This document shows positions 6,948-16,643 of a stretch of 52,072 bases of DNA, piece after piece. This stretch comes from Akkermansiaceae bacterium UBA6138 (GTDB taxonomy: Bacteria > Verrucomicrobiota > Verrucomicrobiia > Verrucomicrobiales > DEV007), in contig DIVG01000080.1 in assembly GCA_002422425.1 (NCBI GenBank), forward strand, positions 1 through 52,072. Direction: 5' to 3'. The translations under genes and the position numbers were made by a program. The notes under the pieces were generated by a model, which was not told where the DNA came from, made no database searches, and worked only from the letters and a program-made list of their open reading frames with translations. Each line of letters starts with the position of its first letter. Position 1 is the stretch's first letter.

Positions 6948-7964
6948 ATGACTGAATCCGGAACCTCAGCCCCCACCCTCCCGCTCGCCGTCGGCATCGC
7001 CGGGACAGGCAGCTACCTGCCGGAAAGGATCATGACCAATCATGACCTCGAACGCTCGGTCGACACCTCGGACGAGTGGATCACCTCCCGCACCGGCATC
7101 CGCGAGCGCCGCATCGCCCGCGAAGACGAGTTCACCAGCCACATGGCGAGCGAGGCGGCCAAGTCCGCGCTCGAACAGGCCGGCATCGCCGCCGCCGACA
7201 TCGAACTCATCATCGTCGCGACGATCACGCCCGACACTCTCACCCCCGCGACGGCCTGCTACGTGCAGCAGCAGATCGGCGCGCTCAAGGCGGTGGCCTT
7301 TGACGTCTCGGCGGCATGCTCAGGATTCCTTTATGCGATGGAGCTGGCCCGCCACTCGGTCGGGGCCGGCGCTTTCCGCAACGCCCTCATCATCGGCGCG
7401 GAAAAGCTCAGTGCCTTTGTCGACTGGAACGACCGCAACACCTGCGTCCTCTTCGGTGACGGAGCCGGAGCCGCGGTTCTCGTGCCCTCGACCAATGGCG
7501 GCGGACGCATCCTTTCCTCCCAGCTCGGGACCGACGGGGCCCAGGCGGAGTTGCTCAACATCCCCGGCGGCGGCTCGGCCTGCCCTTCGCTGCCAGGCGG
7601 CTCGCCGGAAAAAAGTGCGACCCTCACGATGCAGGGACGCGAAGTCTTTAAGCATGCCGTCAACGCGATGCGCAAAGCGGCGATAGACGGCATCGCCGCC
7701 GCCGGGCTCACGATCAAGGAAATCGACCTGCTCATCCCCCACCAGGCGAATCTCCGTATCATCGACGCCATTGTCGAGAGACTCGACTTCAGCCGTGACG
7801 ATGTTTTCATCAACCTCGACAAATACGGAAACACTTCGGCCGCCGCCGTGGCCATCGCCCTGGACGAAGCGAACCGCCAGGGGCGCATCAAGAAAGGTGA
7901 CCACATTCTGCTGGTCGCTTTCGGAGCCGGCCTCACCTGGGCCAGCGCGGTTATCGAGTGGTAA
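6948..7964 (+). CDS. fabH: beta-ketoacyl-ACP synthase III
   Basis: Condenses acetyl-CoA with malonyl-ACP to start fatty acid chains. 338 aa from the ATG at 6948. The frame is open further upstream, inside plsX, but the family begins near VGIAGTGSYLPER. The catalytic triad is visible: Cys124 in AACSGF, His265 in PHQANLRI and Asn295 in YGNTSAA. The segment TSDEWITSRTGIRERRIA is typical. It follows plsX closely and precedes the bat genes after a 48 bp gap. Confidence 0.97.
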   Translation: MTESGTSAPTLPLAVGIAGTGSYLPERIMTNHDLERSVDTSDEWITSRTGIRERRIAREDEFTSHMASEAAKSALEQAGIAAADIELIIVATITPDTLTPATACYVQQQIGALKAVAFDVSAACSGFLYAMELARHSVGAGAFRNALIIGAEKLSAFVDWNDRNTCVLFGDGAGAAVLVPSTNGGGRILSSQLGTDGAQAELLNIPGGGSACPSLPGGSPEKSATLTMQGREVFKHAVNAMRKAAIDGIAAAGLTIKEIDLLIPHQANLRIIDAIVERLDFSRDDVFINLDKYGNTSAAAVAIALDEANRQGRIKKGDHILLVAFGAGLTWASAVIEW

Positions 7965-8012
7965 AATGGGCGAGCAAAACAGAGCTTACGGTGTCCAACT
8001 CCCCGTAGCGTG

Positions 8013-9023
8013 ATGAACTTGTTCGCCGAAATCACCTTCCGACTGGCCTATCCCTGGACGCTTGCCCTCCTCGCACTCATTCCCCTGCTTGCTCTTCTCA
8101 GAAGTCGGTCAGGGAATCAGGGCTCGATCATTTTTTCATCGCTTCATATCCTCAATCGCCTTGGCCCGATCGCCCGGGGCCGTTCCGGAGGCTTTAGACT
8201 CGCGAGCCTTTTCCTCTGTCTTCTCTGTCTCATCCTCGCCCTGACACGACCGCAATGGATCAACCGCACTGAGCAAATCTCCGAAAGCGGGATAGAACTG
8301 ATCCTCGCGATCGACGTCTCGCGCTCCATGCAAGTCGAGGATTTTCGCATCGAGGGGACTCGGGCTAACCGGCTCCAGGCGGCCAAGAAAGTCACCCGTG
8401 ACTTCATCCGCGGCCGCACGACCGACCGCATCGGTATTCTTGCGTTTGCGGGCCGTCCCTATCTTGCCAGTCCGCTCACCCTCTCGAAAGCGTGGCTCGA
8501 GGGTGAACAGGGACTCGGCCGTGTCCAGATCGGGATGGTCGAGGACGGCACCGCGATCGGCTCTGCCCTCGCCGCCGCCGCGAAGCGACTCGATAAGCGC
8601 CCTTCGAAGAGCAAGGTCATCGTCCTCCTCACCGACGGGGTCAATAACGCGGGGAAACTTTCCCCGCTCGAAGCTGCCAAGCTTGCCCGCACCCTCGGCA
8701 TCCGCGTCTACACCATCGCGGTCGGTACCTACGGTGATTACGTCGTACAGACGCCAGTGGGGCCTCAACGGCTGACTCAGGAATTCGACGAGGAAACGCT
8801 CAAGGAGATTGCCCGCATCGCAGAGGGCGAGTACTTTCGGGCACAGGACACCTCAGGGCTGGAACGTATCTTCGCGCTGATTGACGAGATGGAGAAAACA
8901 GAGATCAAACGCCAGACCCGTATCGAAGCCTCTGAGCTGTTTCACTGGTTCGCCATCGCTGGCCTCGGCTTCGGGCTTTTAACTCTCGTTGGTGACGACA
9001 CTTTTTGGAGGAGGTATCCATGA
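8013..9023 (+). CDS. batA: VWA-domain membrane protein BatA
   Basis: A 336 aa protein of the bat (aerotolerance) operon, homologous to Bacteroides and spirochaete BatA. It has two N-terminal membrane segments (residues about 10-28 and 60-80), a periplasmic or cytoplasmic VWA domain with the MIDAS motif DVSRSM (DxSxS) and LLTDGVNN, and a C-terminal membrane helix. Family knowledge links Bat proteins to oxidative or envelope stress and to MoxR ATPases; the mechanism is unclear, and no moxR gene is visible in this window. A GTG at 8010 is an alternative start. The stop overlaps the next start (ATGA). Confidence 0.88.
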   Translation: MNLFAEITFRLAYPWTLALLALIPLLALLRSRSGNQGSIIFSSLHILNRLGPIARGRSGGFRLASLFLCLLCLILALTRPQWINRTEQISESGIELILAIDVSRSMQVEDFRIEGTRANRLQAAKKVTRDFIRGRTTDRIGILAFAGRPYLASPLTLSKAWLEGEQGLGRVQIGMVEDGTAIGSALAAAAKRLDKRPSKSKVIVLLTDGVNNAGKLSPLEAAKLARTLGIRVYTIAVGTYGDYVVQTPVGPQRLTQEFDEETLKEIARIAEGEYFRAQDTSGLERIFALIDEMEKTEIKRQTRIEASELFHWFAIAGLGFGLLTLVGDDTFWRRYP

Positions 9024-11023
9024 GCGGTCTCACCTTTGCCCAACCTGTTTGGATTTGGGGATTGCTCGTCCTCCTCCCCCTCCTCGCTCTGAGAGTCTGG
9101 TCGCACTGGCACGCGGCCCGCTGTCTCCCGGGCCTCGTCTCTCCCCGCCTCGCAAGCCGCCTCGTCAGCGGCAGCAGTCACAGCCGCCGCTGGGTCGCTT
9201 TCACCCTCAACTCTCTAGCCCTTGCCGCCACGATCATAGCCCTCGCCCGACCGATAAAAGGCTTCACGGAGATCGAGACCGAGACTGATGCCCGCAATCT
9301 CCTCATCGCGATCGACACCTCGCGCAGCATGATGGCCGATGACCTGCCGCCAAACCGCCTCACCAGGGCCCAACTCGCGGCAAAGGACATCATCAGCGCT
9401 CTCCCCGAAGACCGCATCGGGCTGATCGCGTTTGCCGGCCGCCCCTTCATCCAGGCACCTCTCACCGTCGATCACGAAGCCGTTCTTGAAGCCATTGATC
9501 AACTCGATACCGAAATCATTCCCCGCGGCGGCACCAATCTGAGCGCGGCGACAGCCCTCGCACTGGAGACATTCAAGGAGGCCGGCCTTGAGCAGAGCGC
9601 CCTTGTCCTTTTCTCGGATGGCGAAGCTCTCGAAGGTATCGCGGAAATCGAAAAGATACGCGGCGAGGCCGCAAAGGCCGGCATGTTCATCATCACCGTC
9701 GGCGTCGGCACGGTAGATGGCGCGATCATCCCCGAGACCGACGACAGCGGGTTGCCAGTCCCCGGTCTTTTTGTTAAAGACGACAACGGACAAATCGTGC
9801 GAACCAGACTCGTCGCGGAGACCCTGCAATCCCTCTCCTCACAAGGCGGGACCTACGTGCACCTGGGCGGCAAAACCTCCCTCTCCCGAGTCGTCGAGCA
9901 AATCGGGCAGGGGCTCACCAGTTCCCGCGAAGCGAGCGGGACCCGGTTGCGGCCGATCGAGCGCTTCATGTGGCCGCTCAGCGCTGCCGTGGCCCTTCTC
10001 GTGCTGGCGCACCTGCTGCCGCTTTTTTGGCTAAAGCCGTCCCCCGGTCGCAAACTCAAAACCGTCCCGATGAAGCGATTAACAGGCGGACTGGCCGTTT
10101 CCGCCGCAAGTATTCTTCTCACAAGCAGCCCCGTCGCCGCACGCGATGAGATCAAAACGGGATATGACGCTTACCGGAAAAAAGAATATGCCGAGGCGAT
10201 TGAGGCCTACGAGAGATCTCTCACCGAACGTCTCACGGCGAGAGATCGCTCGCGTCTCCACATGGGGATCGGTGCCGCCGCCTATCGGCTCGGAAACTAT
10301 GAACGAGCCGCCGAGGCTTATGGCAATGCACTCATCGAGGGCAGTGAAGCTCTCCGCAGCCAGTCCCATTACAATTTGGGCAATACCCTTTTCCGCCAGG
10401 GCGAGGCGGCTTTGAAACCTGCCCCGGAAGCGGGCGATCCGGACCAATTGCAAAATCTCTCCGGTAAAAACACGACTCTGGAAAACACTATCCGCGACTG
10501 GGAGGGCGCGATAGAGCACTTCGAAACGACCCTTTCTCTCGATCCCGAAAATCACCGGGCCGCCCACAACCTTGAGCTCGTGAAAAAACGTCTCGAAGAG
10601 TTGAAGAGGGAAAAAGACGACGAGAAGAAGGACGACGAAAAGAAGGACGACGAGAAGAAGGACGACGAGAAAAAGGACGACGAGAAAAAAGGAAAGAACT
10701 CTGATGACGGTCGGGACCCCGAAGCCCCTTCTGAAAAACCCGAGCCCGGCGATCAGGGGCCGCCGAATCCCGAAAAGTCCCCCCCGCCTCAACCTGACGC
10801 CCCGCAGGACGGTGAGCTTGAAGCCGATCCGAATCAGGATCAGCCGCAGGACCAACCTTCTCAGGCACCGCCCGGAGGGGCCGGGTCAGAGGAAAAGAGG
10901 ATGAACCCTGCGACAGGTTATTCCCCCTCGGAGGCCCGCCAACTCCTCGATGCTCTGGCTGACGAGACGGAGGTGCGTCCGCTCTTGCAACCGTCGCGCG
11001 GCGAAAAATTTAAAAACTGGTAA
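9020..11023 (+). CDS. batB: BatB-BatC fusion (VWA domain plus TPR)
   Basis: 667 aa, started at the ATG at 9020, which overlaps the batA stop and follows GGAGGAGGT. The N-terminal half is BatB: membrane segments, a VWA domain with MIDAS motif DTSRSM and SDGEAL, then another membrane helix at about 320-335. The C-terminal half is BatC-like: TPR repeats (GYDAYRKKEYAEAIEAYERS, and YNLGNTLFRQG) and an acidic, Pro-rich tail. Between them lies a Met (codon 351, at 10070) followed by a signal-peptide-like stretch ending in SPVAA. This looks like the leader of a once separate batC. A KDDEK repeat (10614-10689) separates the TPR part from the Pro-rich part. Confidence 0.87.
   Translation: MSGLTFAQPVWIWGLLVLLPLLALRVWSHWHAARCLPGLVSPRLASRLVSGSSHSRRWVAFTLNSLALAATIIALARPIKGFTEIETETDARNLLIAIDTSRSMMADDLPPNRLTRAQLAAKDIISALPEDRIGLIAFAGRPFIQAPLTVDHEAVLEAIDQLDTEIIPRGGTNLSAATALALETFKEAGLEQSALVLFSDGEALEGIAEIEKIRGEAAKAGMFIITVGVGTVDGAIIPETDDSGLPVPGLFVKDDNGQIVRTRLVAETLQSLSSQGGTYVHLGGKTSLSRVVEQIGQGLTSSREASGTRLRPIERFMWPLSAAVALLVLAHLLPLFWLKPSPGRKLKTVPMKRLTGGLAVSAASILLTSSPVAARDEIKTGYDAYRKKEYAEAIEAYERSLTERLTARDRSRLHMGIGAAAYRLGNYERAAEAYGNALIEGSEALRSQSHYNLGNTLFRQGEAALKPAPEAGDPDQLQNLSGKNTTLENTIRDWEGAIEHFETTLSLDPENHRAAHNLELVKKRLEELKREKDDEKKDDEKKDDEKKDDEKKDDEKKGKNSDDGRDPEAPSEKPEPGDQGPPNPEKSPPPQPDAPQDGELEADPNQDQPQDQPSQAPPGGAGSEEKRMNPATGYSPSEARQLLDALADETEVRPLLQPSRGEKFKNW
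10614..10689 (+). repeat. 15 bp tandem repeat encoding KDDEK
   Basis: Five successive copies of a 15 bp unit (AAGGACGACGAGAAG with minor changes) inside the BatB-BatC gene, giving five KDDEK units. The charged linker is prone to slippage by whole codons, so copy number should vary between strains without a frameshift. Confidence 0.85.
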
Positions 11024-11035
11024 TTTCCCCCGATC

Positions 11036-12760
11036 ATGGTGTTACGCTGTTTTATTGTCGCTCTCCTCTTGCTCCCCCCCCCGAGCCGTCTCGCCGCTCA
11101 AGGCGTCGCTCAGCAACCGGCCGTTTCCGTGAATGTCCTGAGCAATCGAGTGGCTCTCGGGGAAACGGGCCAGCTTATCATCAAAGTTACCAACGGAGAC
11201 GCTCAGGTGCCCCGGTCCATCGATGCACCGGGCCTTGAGGTAACTTACTCGGGCGAGCAGTCCTCCATCAAGATTATCAACGGTGTCAGCTCGGCCGAAA
11301 CAAACTACTTTTACCTCTTCCGCGGCGACACCGTCGGCCACTTTACGATACCCGCGTTCGAAATTCTGGTGAAGGGCCGGTCTCTCATGACGCCCCCTGT
11401 CGAGATCACCATTTTCAGTAACGGAGGGACAGAAGCGACGAGCGATGCCACCAAACCCTTTTTCGGAAAACTCGAGCTTGGCAGGGATGAATTTTACGTC
11501 AACGAGATCGTGCCTTTTACTCTTAACGCCTACGTCCGCGGGCGCGGTGCCATTAGCGACGTCACCAATGCGAAACTTGAGAACGCGAGTTTTGTGATCA
11601 AACCCTTCCGTGAGGTTCGCACTGACGGAGCCGAGGTCGGCAGTGTCTACTACTCCTCGGCCGTGATCCCCTCAACCCTCTTTGCCCTCAAACCCGGGGA
11701 GCACCGTCTCGGGCCTGCGGAGATCGGCGTGCGGGTCCTCGACTCCGGTTCCGGCTTCGGACTTTCTTCCCTTTTCAGAAGCAACACTCCCCGCGAGATC
11801 GTGACCAATTCCGTCAACATCACTGTAAAACCCCTCCCCGACGGAGCCCCCGCCAGCTTCACTGGTGGTGTCGGAGTCTTTGAGATCACAGCGAAACCTT
11901 CCGCCGACGCCGTCGGCGTCGGTGACCCTATTTCAATGGAGTTTATCGTCTCCGGGATCGGCAACCTTCGAACGATGAGTGCGCCAGACTTCGAAATTCC
12001 TCAAACCGGACTTTGGAAAAGCTACGAGGCCAACAAAGACCTCAGTAATGAAGGAGATTCCGACGGCTTCAACACGGGACAGGTGAAATTCACTCGTGTG
12101 ATTATCCCTGAAGCCAAAGTGAAAGAGATTCCGAGCTTCCTCCTGACCTACTTTGATCCCTCAAAAGCCGAATACGTAACCCTCCGCACCGATCCCGTTC
12201 CGATTACCGTGACCCGGGAAAGGAGCGAGGATGCGTCTGCCGCGATCCAGTTTCCCGCCGGAAGCTCCGAGACGGGTCTCCCCCCCGCCGCGCGGCGACC
12301 GTCACCGGTTTTTAATGATGTCATGCATATCCGCCCCGGAGCCCCACGCTGGGTTGCCAGTGCCGGGGGCAGTCATCCGGGTCCCGCCTTCTATGCGGTA
12401 CAGATTCTTTTCTCTCTCTTCTTCTGTGTGCTCATAGGCTTCGGTATCGCCCGCTGGACAGGGACCTGGCAGGCTAGACATCGGTTCCGGCAGGCGAACC
12501 CTTCCTTTGCCTATCTCTTGAAAAACCTCCCACGCCCCGGTGCCCCGCAACACGAGTTTTACGGAGCGGTCTCCCGCGCACTGCAGCAGTGGCGGCGCGA
12601 ACACCCCTCCGCCTCACCGGAGGTGATCCGGGCTGTTGAGCATGTCTCGGCGCGATGTGCCGCCGCCCTCTACAGTGGCACGAGCGTGAGGGAGACTCCG
12701 GTCGCCGTCACCGAGGCCGCCGAATTCGAAGCAATCCTCAGGAAGCTGCCTCGCAGGTAA
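11036..12760 (+). CDS. batD: BatD-like oxygen tolerance protein
   Basis: 574 aa. It has a signal peptide (MVLRCFIVALLLLPPPSRLAAQG). A large beta-rich periplasmic part follows, with immunoglobulin-like segments such as VALGETGQLIIKV and ALKPGEHRLGPAEIGV, as in the BatD family. A membrane helix lies near residues 450-470 (FYAVQILFSLFFCVLIGFG), then a helical cytoplasmic tail. The position after batB-batC and before batE is the usual operon order. It starts 12 bp after the previous stop, so co-transcription is likely. Confidence 0.87.
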   Translation: MVLRCFIVALLLLPPPSRLAAQGVAQQPAVSVNVLSNRVALGETGQLIIKVTNGDAQVPRSIDAPGLEVTYSGEQSSIKIINGVSSAETNYFYLFRGDTVGHFTIPAFEILVKGRSLMTPPVEITIFSNGGTEATSDATKPFFGKLELGRDEFYVNEIVPFTLNAYVRGRGAISDVTNAKLENASFVIKPFREVRTDGAEVGSVYYSSAVIPSTLFALKPGEHRLGPAEIGVRVLDSGSGFGLSSLFRSNTPREIVTNSVNITVKPLPDGAPASFTGGVGVFEITAKPSADAVGVGDPISMEFIVSGIGNLRTMSAPDFEIPQTGLWKSYEANKDLSNEGDSDGFNTGQVKFTRVIIPEAKVKEIPSFLLTYFDPSKAEYVTLRTDPVPITVTRERSEDASAAIQFPAGSSETGLPPAARRPSPVFNDVMHIRPGAPRWVASAGGSHPGPAFYAVQILFSLFFCVLIGFGIARWTGTWQARHRFRQANPSFAYLLKNLPRPGAPQHEFYGAVSRALQQWRREHPSASPEVIRAVEHVSARCAAALYSGTSVRETPVAVTEAAEFEAILRKLPRR

Positions 12761-12764
12761 GAAC

Positions 12765-13556
12765 ATGAGAAAACCTCCCTTCAGCTCGTTTTTCGTGATT
12801 GTCCTCGCCCTGTTCGCAGGCACCCCGTCGATCCGCGCGGCAGTCGGACCCGACGAAACCTTCGCCGCTGCCAATCGCGACTTCGAGGCCGGTAAATTCG
12901 TGGAGGCTTCCGCCGCCTACCTTGAGCTTGCGCAGGGCGGTCATATCTCCTCGGACCTCTACTTTAATCTCGGTGCCGCCGCCTACCGTCTCGGGAAAAC
13001 GGGCGAGGCCGTCCTCTGGATGCGGCGAGCCCTTGTCGTCGAGCCTGGTATGCCCGAGGTTCGGCAGAGTCTTGAGTTCCTCAGCGAAAGGATAGGCTAT
13101 CTCGAATTTACGGTAGATCCGGTAGCCCGCTTCATCCGGGCCGTGTCGGCAGCTTTTTTCAAATGGGCAGTTACCCTGGCGCTCTGGACGACATTGATCA
13201 GTCTTCTTCTTGCCTTTACCGTCGAACGGCTCCGTCCGAACCGCCCGGCCCTCATTACCGTTGCGACCCTTTCCGGAGCCGTGGCCTTCGCCGCTTTTAG
13301 CATCGGTCACTACCGCGCCAGCCAGCTCGCGGTAGAGAACTTCGCGACCATCACCGCTGAAAATGCCGACGCCCTTACCGCCCCCGTTCCTGAAGCCAGG
13401 TCCGTGATCAAACTGCCGCCCGGTTCCGAGGTGCGTCTTCTGCGCCAGAGTGGCCAGTGGCACTACGCCGAAATCCCGGGCGATCTGCGCGGCTGGCTCC
13501 GAACCGAAACCCTCGCACCGGTCTGGCCGCTGAGCCTTTCGACGACATCGCCATGA
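12765..13556 (+). CDS. batE: BatE-like TPR and SH3 protein
   Basis: 263 aa. A signal peptide ends near SIRAAVG, and TPR units follow at residues about 30-105 (FAAANRDFEAGKFVEASAAY and YFNLGAAAYRLGKTGEAV). Two membrane helices lie near 128-150 and 160-178. A C-terminal SH3-like domain, about 200-255, shows LPPGSEVRLLRQSGQWHYAE and GWLRTE. This order is characteristic of BatE. It starts 4 bp after the batD stop. Its TGA overlaps the ATG of the next small frame. Confidence 0.85.
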   Translation: MRKPPFSSFFVIVLALFAGTPSIRAAVGPDETFAAANRDFEAGKFVEASAAYLELAQGGHISSDLYFNLGAAAYRLGKTGEAVLWMRRALVVEPGMPEVRQSLEFLSERIGYLEFTVDPVARFIRAVSAAFFKWAVTLALWTTLISLLLAFTVERLRPNRPALITVATLSGAVAFAAFSIGHYRASQLAVENFATITAENADALTAPVPEARSVIKLPPGSEVRLLRQSGQWHYAEIPGDLRGWLRTETLAPVWPLSLSTTSP

Positions 13557-13720
13557 AAATTCTCCTATCGCTCGGCCCGGGCTCTTCGCTCACCCTGCTC
13601 ACCGCGATGCCGGCGGCGACGACTGCGGCGGCAATCCCTGGGCGCCTCGTCATCGAAGCCGAAGGCGATCAAGTCAGACCCCTCCGTCAGGAACCAAACA
13701 GCCAAACGGCTACCCGCTAA
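13553..13720 (+). CDS. possible small protein overlapping the batE stop
   Basis: A 55 aa frame whose ATG overlaps the batE stop as ATGA, the kind of junction used for coupled translation elsewhere in this operon. It begins MKILLSLGPGSSLTLLTAMP, a hydrophobic Ala-rich start that could be a weak signal peptide. It ends in a polar tail (EAEGDQVRPLRQEPNSQ). I recognise no family. rsmB begins 15 bp later. It may be a real translated peptide or chance. Confidence 0.35.
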   Translation: MKILLSLGPGSSLTLLTAMPAATTAAAIPGRLVIEAEGDQVRPLRQEPNSQTATR

Positions 13721-13734
13721 ACAGCATCTCCCTC

Positions 13735-14964
13735 ATGTCCGCCCGCCGCTGCGCCCTCGAAGCCCTCACCCAATGGGAGGATACCTCCCGCTTCGCCGCC
13801 GATATCCTCGACGACCTCTCACGCCGCTTTCGGCTTTCGCCGCCCGATCGCGGTCTCGCGCAGGAACTTCTCTATGGAACGATCCGTAATCTTTACCTTC
13901 TCGACGAACTGATCGACCGATTCCGTCGGGGCAGTCTCAAACCGCTGACTCAAAACCTGCTTCGAATCGGCCTCTACCAGCTCTTCAAAACCGGTATCGC
14001 CGAGCACGCCGCCGTCAACGAGACCGTCGATCTCGCCCGCAAACACGAACGGGCCCTTGTCAACGCGATCCTGCGCAGTGCTCAGCGACAAAAACCCGAA
14101 CTCCTCGCCGAAATCGAAACCTGGTCGTTCGAGAATCGCTACTCACACCCCGAATTTCTTCTTGAGCGCTGGTTCGCCCGCTACGATGCCGCCACGGTGG
14201 AGGCGCTTTGTCGCTGGAACAACGATCCTCCCGGCGTCTTCGCGCGGATCAACCCGCTAGCACAGGATTCGGAAGCTCTTGAGAGAGTCAGATTGGAGAC
14301 GGCCGCCTCAATGATAGGTCCCGATTACCCCGATTTTTTTCACGTCACCGGAGCGCCGAATCCCGAATGGATCCGTGATGGCCTCATTTATGTGCAGGAT
14401 CCCAGCACTTCGCTCGCGTGCCGTCTTCTCGATCCGCGCCCCGGTGAAACAATCCTCGACGCCTGCGCCGCCCCCGGAGGCAAGACTTCGTTACTCGCCG
14501 CCCTCATGCGGAACGAGGGGCATATTATCGCGACCGACAACTCCCCGCCCCGACTCGATCAGCTGCGGGAGAATCTCAGGCGACTCGCCGTCTCCAATAC
14601 CACGGTGACAGCCGCCGACTGGAACACCGCCGAGGCGGCAGGTCTGAACCTTCCCGCCTTCGATGCGATTCTTCTCGACGCGCCCTGCTCCAACACCGGC
14701 GTGATGAGGCGCCGGGTCGATGTGCGCTGGCGCATTCAGGAACGGGATCTGCCACGCCAGGCGGCCAATCAGACGGCGCTGCTCAAGGCCGTCGCTCCAT
14801 TGCTCAAACCCGGAGGACGCCTTGTCTACAGCACCTGCTCGATCGATGCCGCTGAGAACGAATCTGTCGTCGAAAGTTCGAAACTTACCGTGGAAAAAGT
14901 CGTCACCTCCCTGCCTTGGCGCGATCAACACGACGGAGCCTTCGCCGCTTTGCTGCGGACCTGA
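13735..14964 (+). CDS. rsmB: 16S rRNA m5C967 methyltransferase RsmB-like
   Basis: 409 aa. The N-terminal NusB-like helical domain (residues about 1-130) contains LAQELLYGTIRN and NETVDLARKH. The C-terminal SAM methyltransferase shows the SAM motif LDACAAPGGKTSLLA, the catalytic-site DAPCSNTG with its Cys, and STCSID with the second Cys, the pair used by m5C rRNA methylases. RVDVRWRI is typical of RsmB. The protein acts on 16S rRNA in the small subunit. The C-terminus is slightly short after the STCS motif, but the fold appears complete. Confidence 0.93.
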   Translation: MSARRCALEALTQWEDTSRFAADILDDLSRRFRLSPPDRGLAQELLYGTIRNLYLLDELIDRFRRGSLKPLTQNLLRIGLYQLFKTGIAEHAAVNETVDLARKHERALVNAILRSAQRQKPELLAEIETWSFENRYSHPEFLLERWFARYDAATVEALCRWNNDPPGVFARINPLAQDSEALERVRLETAASMIGPDYPDFFHVTGAPNPEWIRDGLIYVQDPSTSLACRLLDPRPGETILDACAAPGGKTSLLAALMRNEGHIIATDNSPPRLDQLRENLRRLAVSNTTVTAADWNTAEAAGLNLPAFDAILLDAPCSNTGVMRRRVDVRWRIQERDLPRQAANQTALLKAVAPLLKPGGRLVYSTCSIDAAENESVVESSKLTVEKVVTSLPWRDQHDGAFAALLRT

Positions 14965-15109
14965 GAAAAAGCGCCTCCGGAGCTTCCGGCGGTGAAGCAG
15001 GGTATTCGCCTGGTATTCCGTGATCGGCATCCCCCGATTCTTTCCCCAGCCTCTCAAAAAGCACTGCCCTTTGCTTGCATCCGCCTCGATATTCGCCTAC
15101 AAAAACGCC

Positions 15110-16576
15110 ATGTTCCGGTCTTTCGCCAGCTCACTGATTACCTTTATTGCGATTCTTCTCTTCGCTTTCATGTTTTTCGTCCTCTGGAGCGGCAGCGACG
15201 GGATCAAGTTTACCCGTGTCGCCTTCGAAGGCGACAGATCGACCGAGTCGGTCCTCGAAGAGTTCCGCCGCGCCAGCATGGCGTCCACGGAAGCCTCGAT
15301 GAAAAAGGATGAGCCTGACGCCCCTGAAACGGTCGCAAATAACTCCGGCGACGGCGCAGCGGTGGTCGTTTGGATCAATATCAGCGGTTTCCGAGGTGAC
15401 TATCTCGAAAAGAGCGAGACTCCCTTCTTCGACAAGCTGAAGACCGACGGCAGCGAGACCAACAAGATGCGGCCCAGCTTTCCCTGCGTCACCTTTCCGT
15501 CACACGCGACGATGGCTACAGGAGTGACGCCGGACAAACACGGGATCGTTTCTGACCGCATTCGTCTAACTACCGGGGAGATCGTCGACAAACCTCTCGA
15601 CGGAGCCCTTCTCCTCGCCGAACCCATCTGGAAAACCGCGACACGTCAAGGTATCAGGACACTCGTTCACGACTGGCCGCTTTCGCAGAAACAGAGCGGC
15701 GAACACGCGGCAGCCTCTTTTCTCGACAGCTACGATCCCGAATCGAGCGACGAGGTCCGACTCAACAAAGCTCTCGAACAGTGGCGCGCGAGTAGCGCAG
15801 GTGACCCACCCGCAGACGGGGCTGCTTCCGCCGGTGGCGAAAAGCTCCGCCTCATCATGCTTCGTCTCGAAGACATCGCCCGCCAGGGTCTCGTCCATGG
15901 CCCGCGTGCCGACGAGACTTTCGCCGCGGTCGCCGCAACCGACAAGGCCCTGCAAACTTTCTTCGACACCGTCAAGGCCGAATGGGCGTCACTCGCTCCG
16001 CCGAATGCGAACCTCGTTATCTTCATCACCACCGATCACGGCCTCGCCGAGCTCGACAAGAACGTGAACATCACCCACCTCCTTGGTGACGAGATGATGA
16101 AAAACGCCGACATTGTCGCGCATGATTCCATCGCAAACCTCTTCTTCAAGGATCTCCCCGAGAACGAGGGCGAGAAAAAAATCTTCACCGACAAATTCGA
16201 CAACGAGCTCAGCAAACGAATCTATTTCCGCACGGTCAAGAAAGAGGAACTCCCCGCCGAGTGGTCCTACCTGCATCCGGAACGCACCGGCGACCGTGTC
16301 CTCGTCCTGAAGACAGGCTATGCTTTCGCTGATGAAAAGGCCGAAGAACCGGTCTTCGATCCGGGCGATGGTCCGGGATTTTTCGGAGGCTTCGGCTACC
16401 CGGTGGAGGAATCGATCCGAATGTCAGGCCAAATCTTCCTCGCCGGCTATCCGAACTCACCTCTCTCGGGAAGCCTTGACGTTGTCGGTCAACTTTCCTT
16501 CCATGCCACGGTCTGTAAAATGCTCGGGATCGAACCGGCCCCGGGAGCAGCTACCGAGACACTCCCCGTCAACTGA
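15110..16576 (+). CDS. membrane-anchored type I phosphodiesterase / nucleotide pyrophosphatase family
   Basis: 488 aa from the ATG at 15110. One N-terminal membrane anchor (SLITFIAILLFAFMFFVLW) is followed by an alkaline-phosphatase superfamily domain. The metal and nucleophile site appears as FPCVTFPSHATMATGV, where the Thr is the expected nucleophile; TPDKHGI and FITTDHGLAELD follow. The family hydrolyses phosphodiester or pyrophosphate bonds in nucleotides or lipids; the substrate here is unknown. It is predicted to be exported with the domain outside the cytoplasm. It converges with the ankyrin gene at 16644. Confidence 0.82.
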   Translation: MFRSFASSLITFIAILLFAFMFFVLWSGSDGIKFTRVAFEGDRSTESVLEEFRRASMASTEASMKKDEPDAPETVANNSGDGAAVVVWINISGFRGDYLEKSETPFFDKLKTDGSETNKMRPSFPCVTFPSHATMATGVTPDKHGIVSDRIRLTTGEIVDKPLDGALLLAEPIWKTATRQGIRTLVHDWPLSQKQSGEHAAASFLDSYDPESSDEVRLNKALEQWRASSAGDPPADGAASAGGEKLRLIMLRLEDIARQGLVHGPRADETFAAVAATDKALQTFFDTVKAEWASLAPPNANLVIFITTDHGLAELDKNVNITHLLGDEMMKNADIVAHDSIANLFFKDLPENEGEKKIFTDKFDNELSKRIYFRTVKKEELPAEWSYLHPERTGDRVLVLKTGYAFADEKAEEPVFDPGDGPGFFGGFGYPVEESIRMSGQIFLAGYPNSPLSGSLDVVGQLSFHATVCKMLGIEPAPGAATETLPVN

Positions 16577-16643
16577 CCCTATTCTCTCCTCATCAACGCG
16601 GTTCGCCCGTGCGCTGCTGAGAACGAGTGGCAAATAGCGCCTC

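Noticed and set aside
14970..15000. Hairpin after rsmB as a REP copy
   Set aside because: Its core does not match the REP stem of the hsdR element and has no flanking linker.
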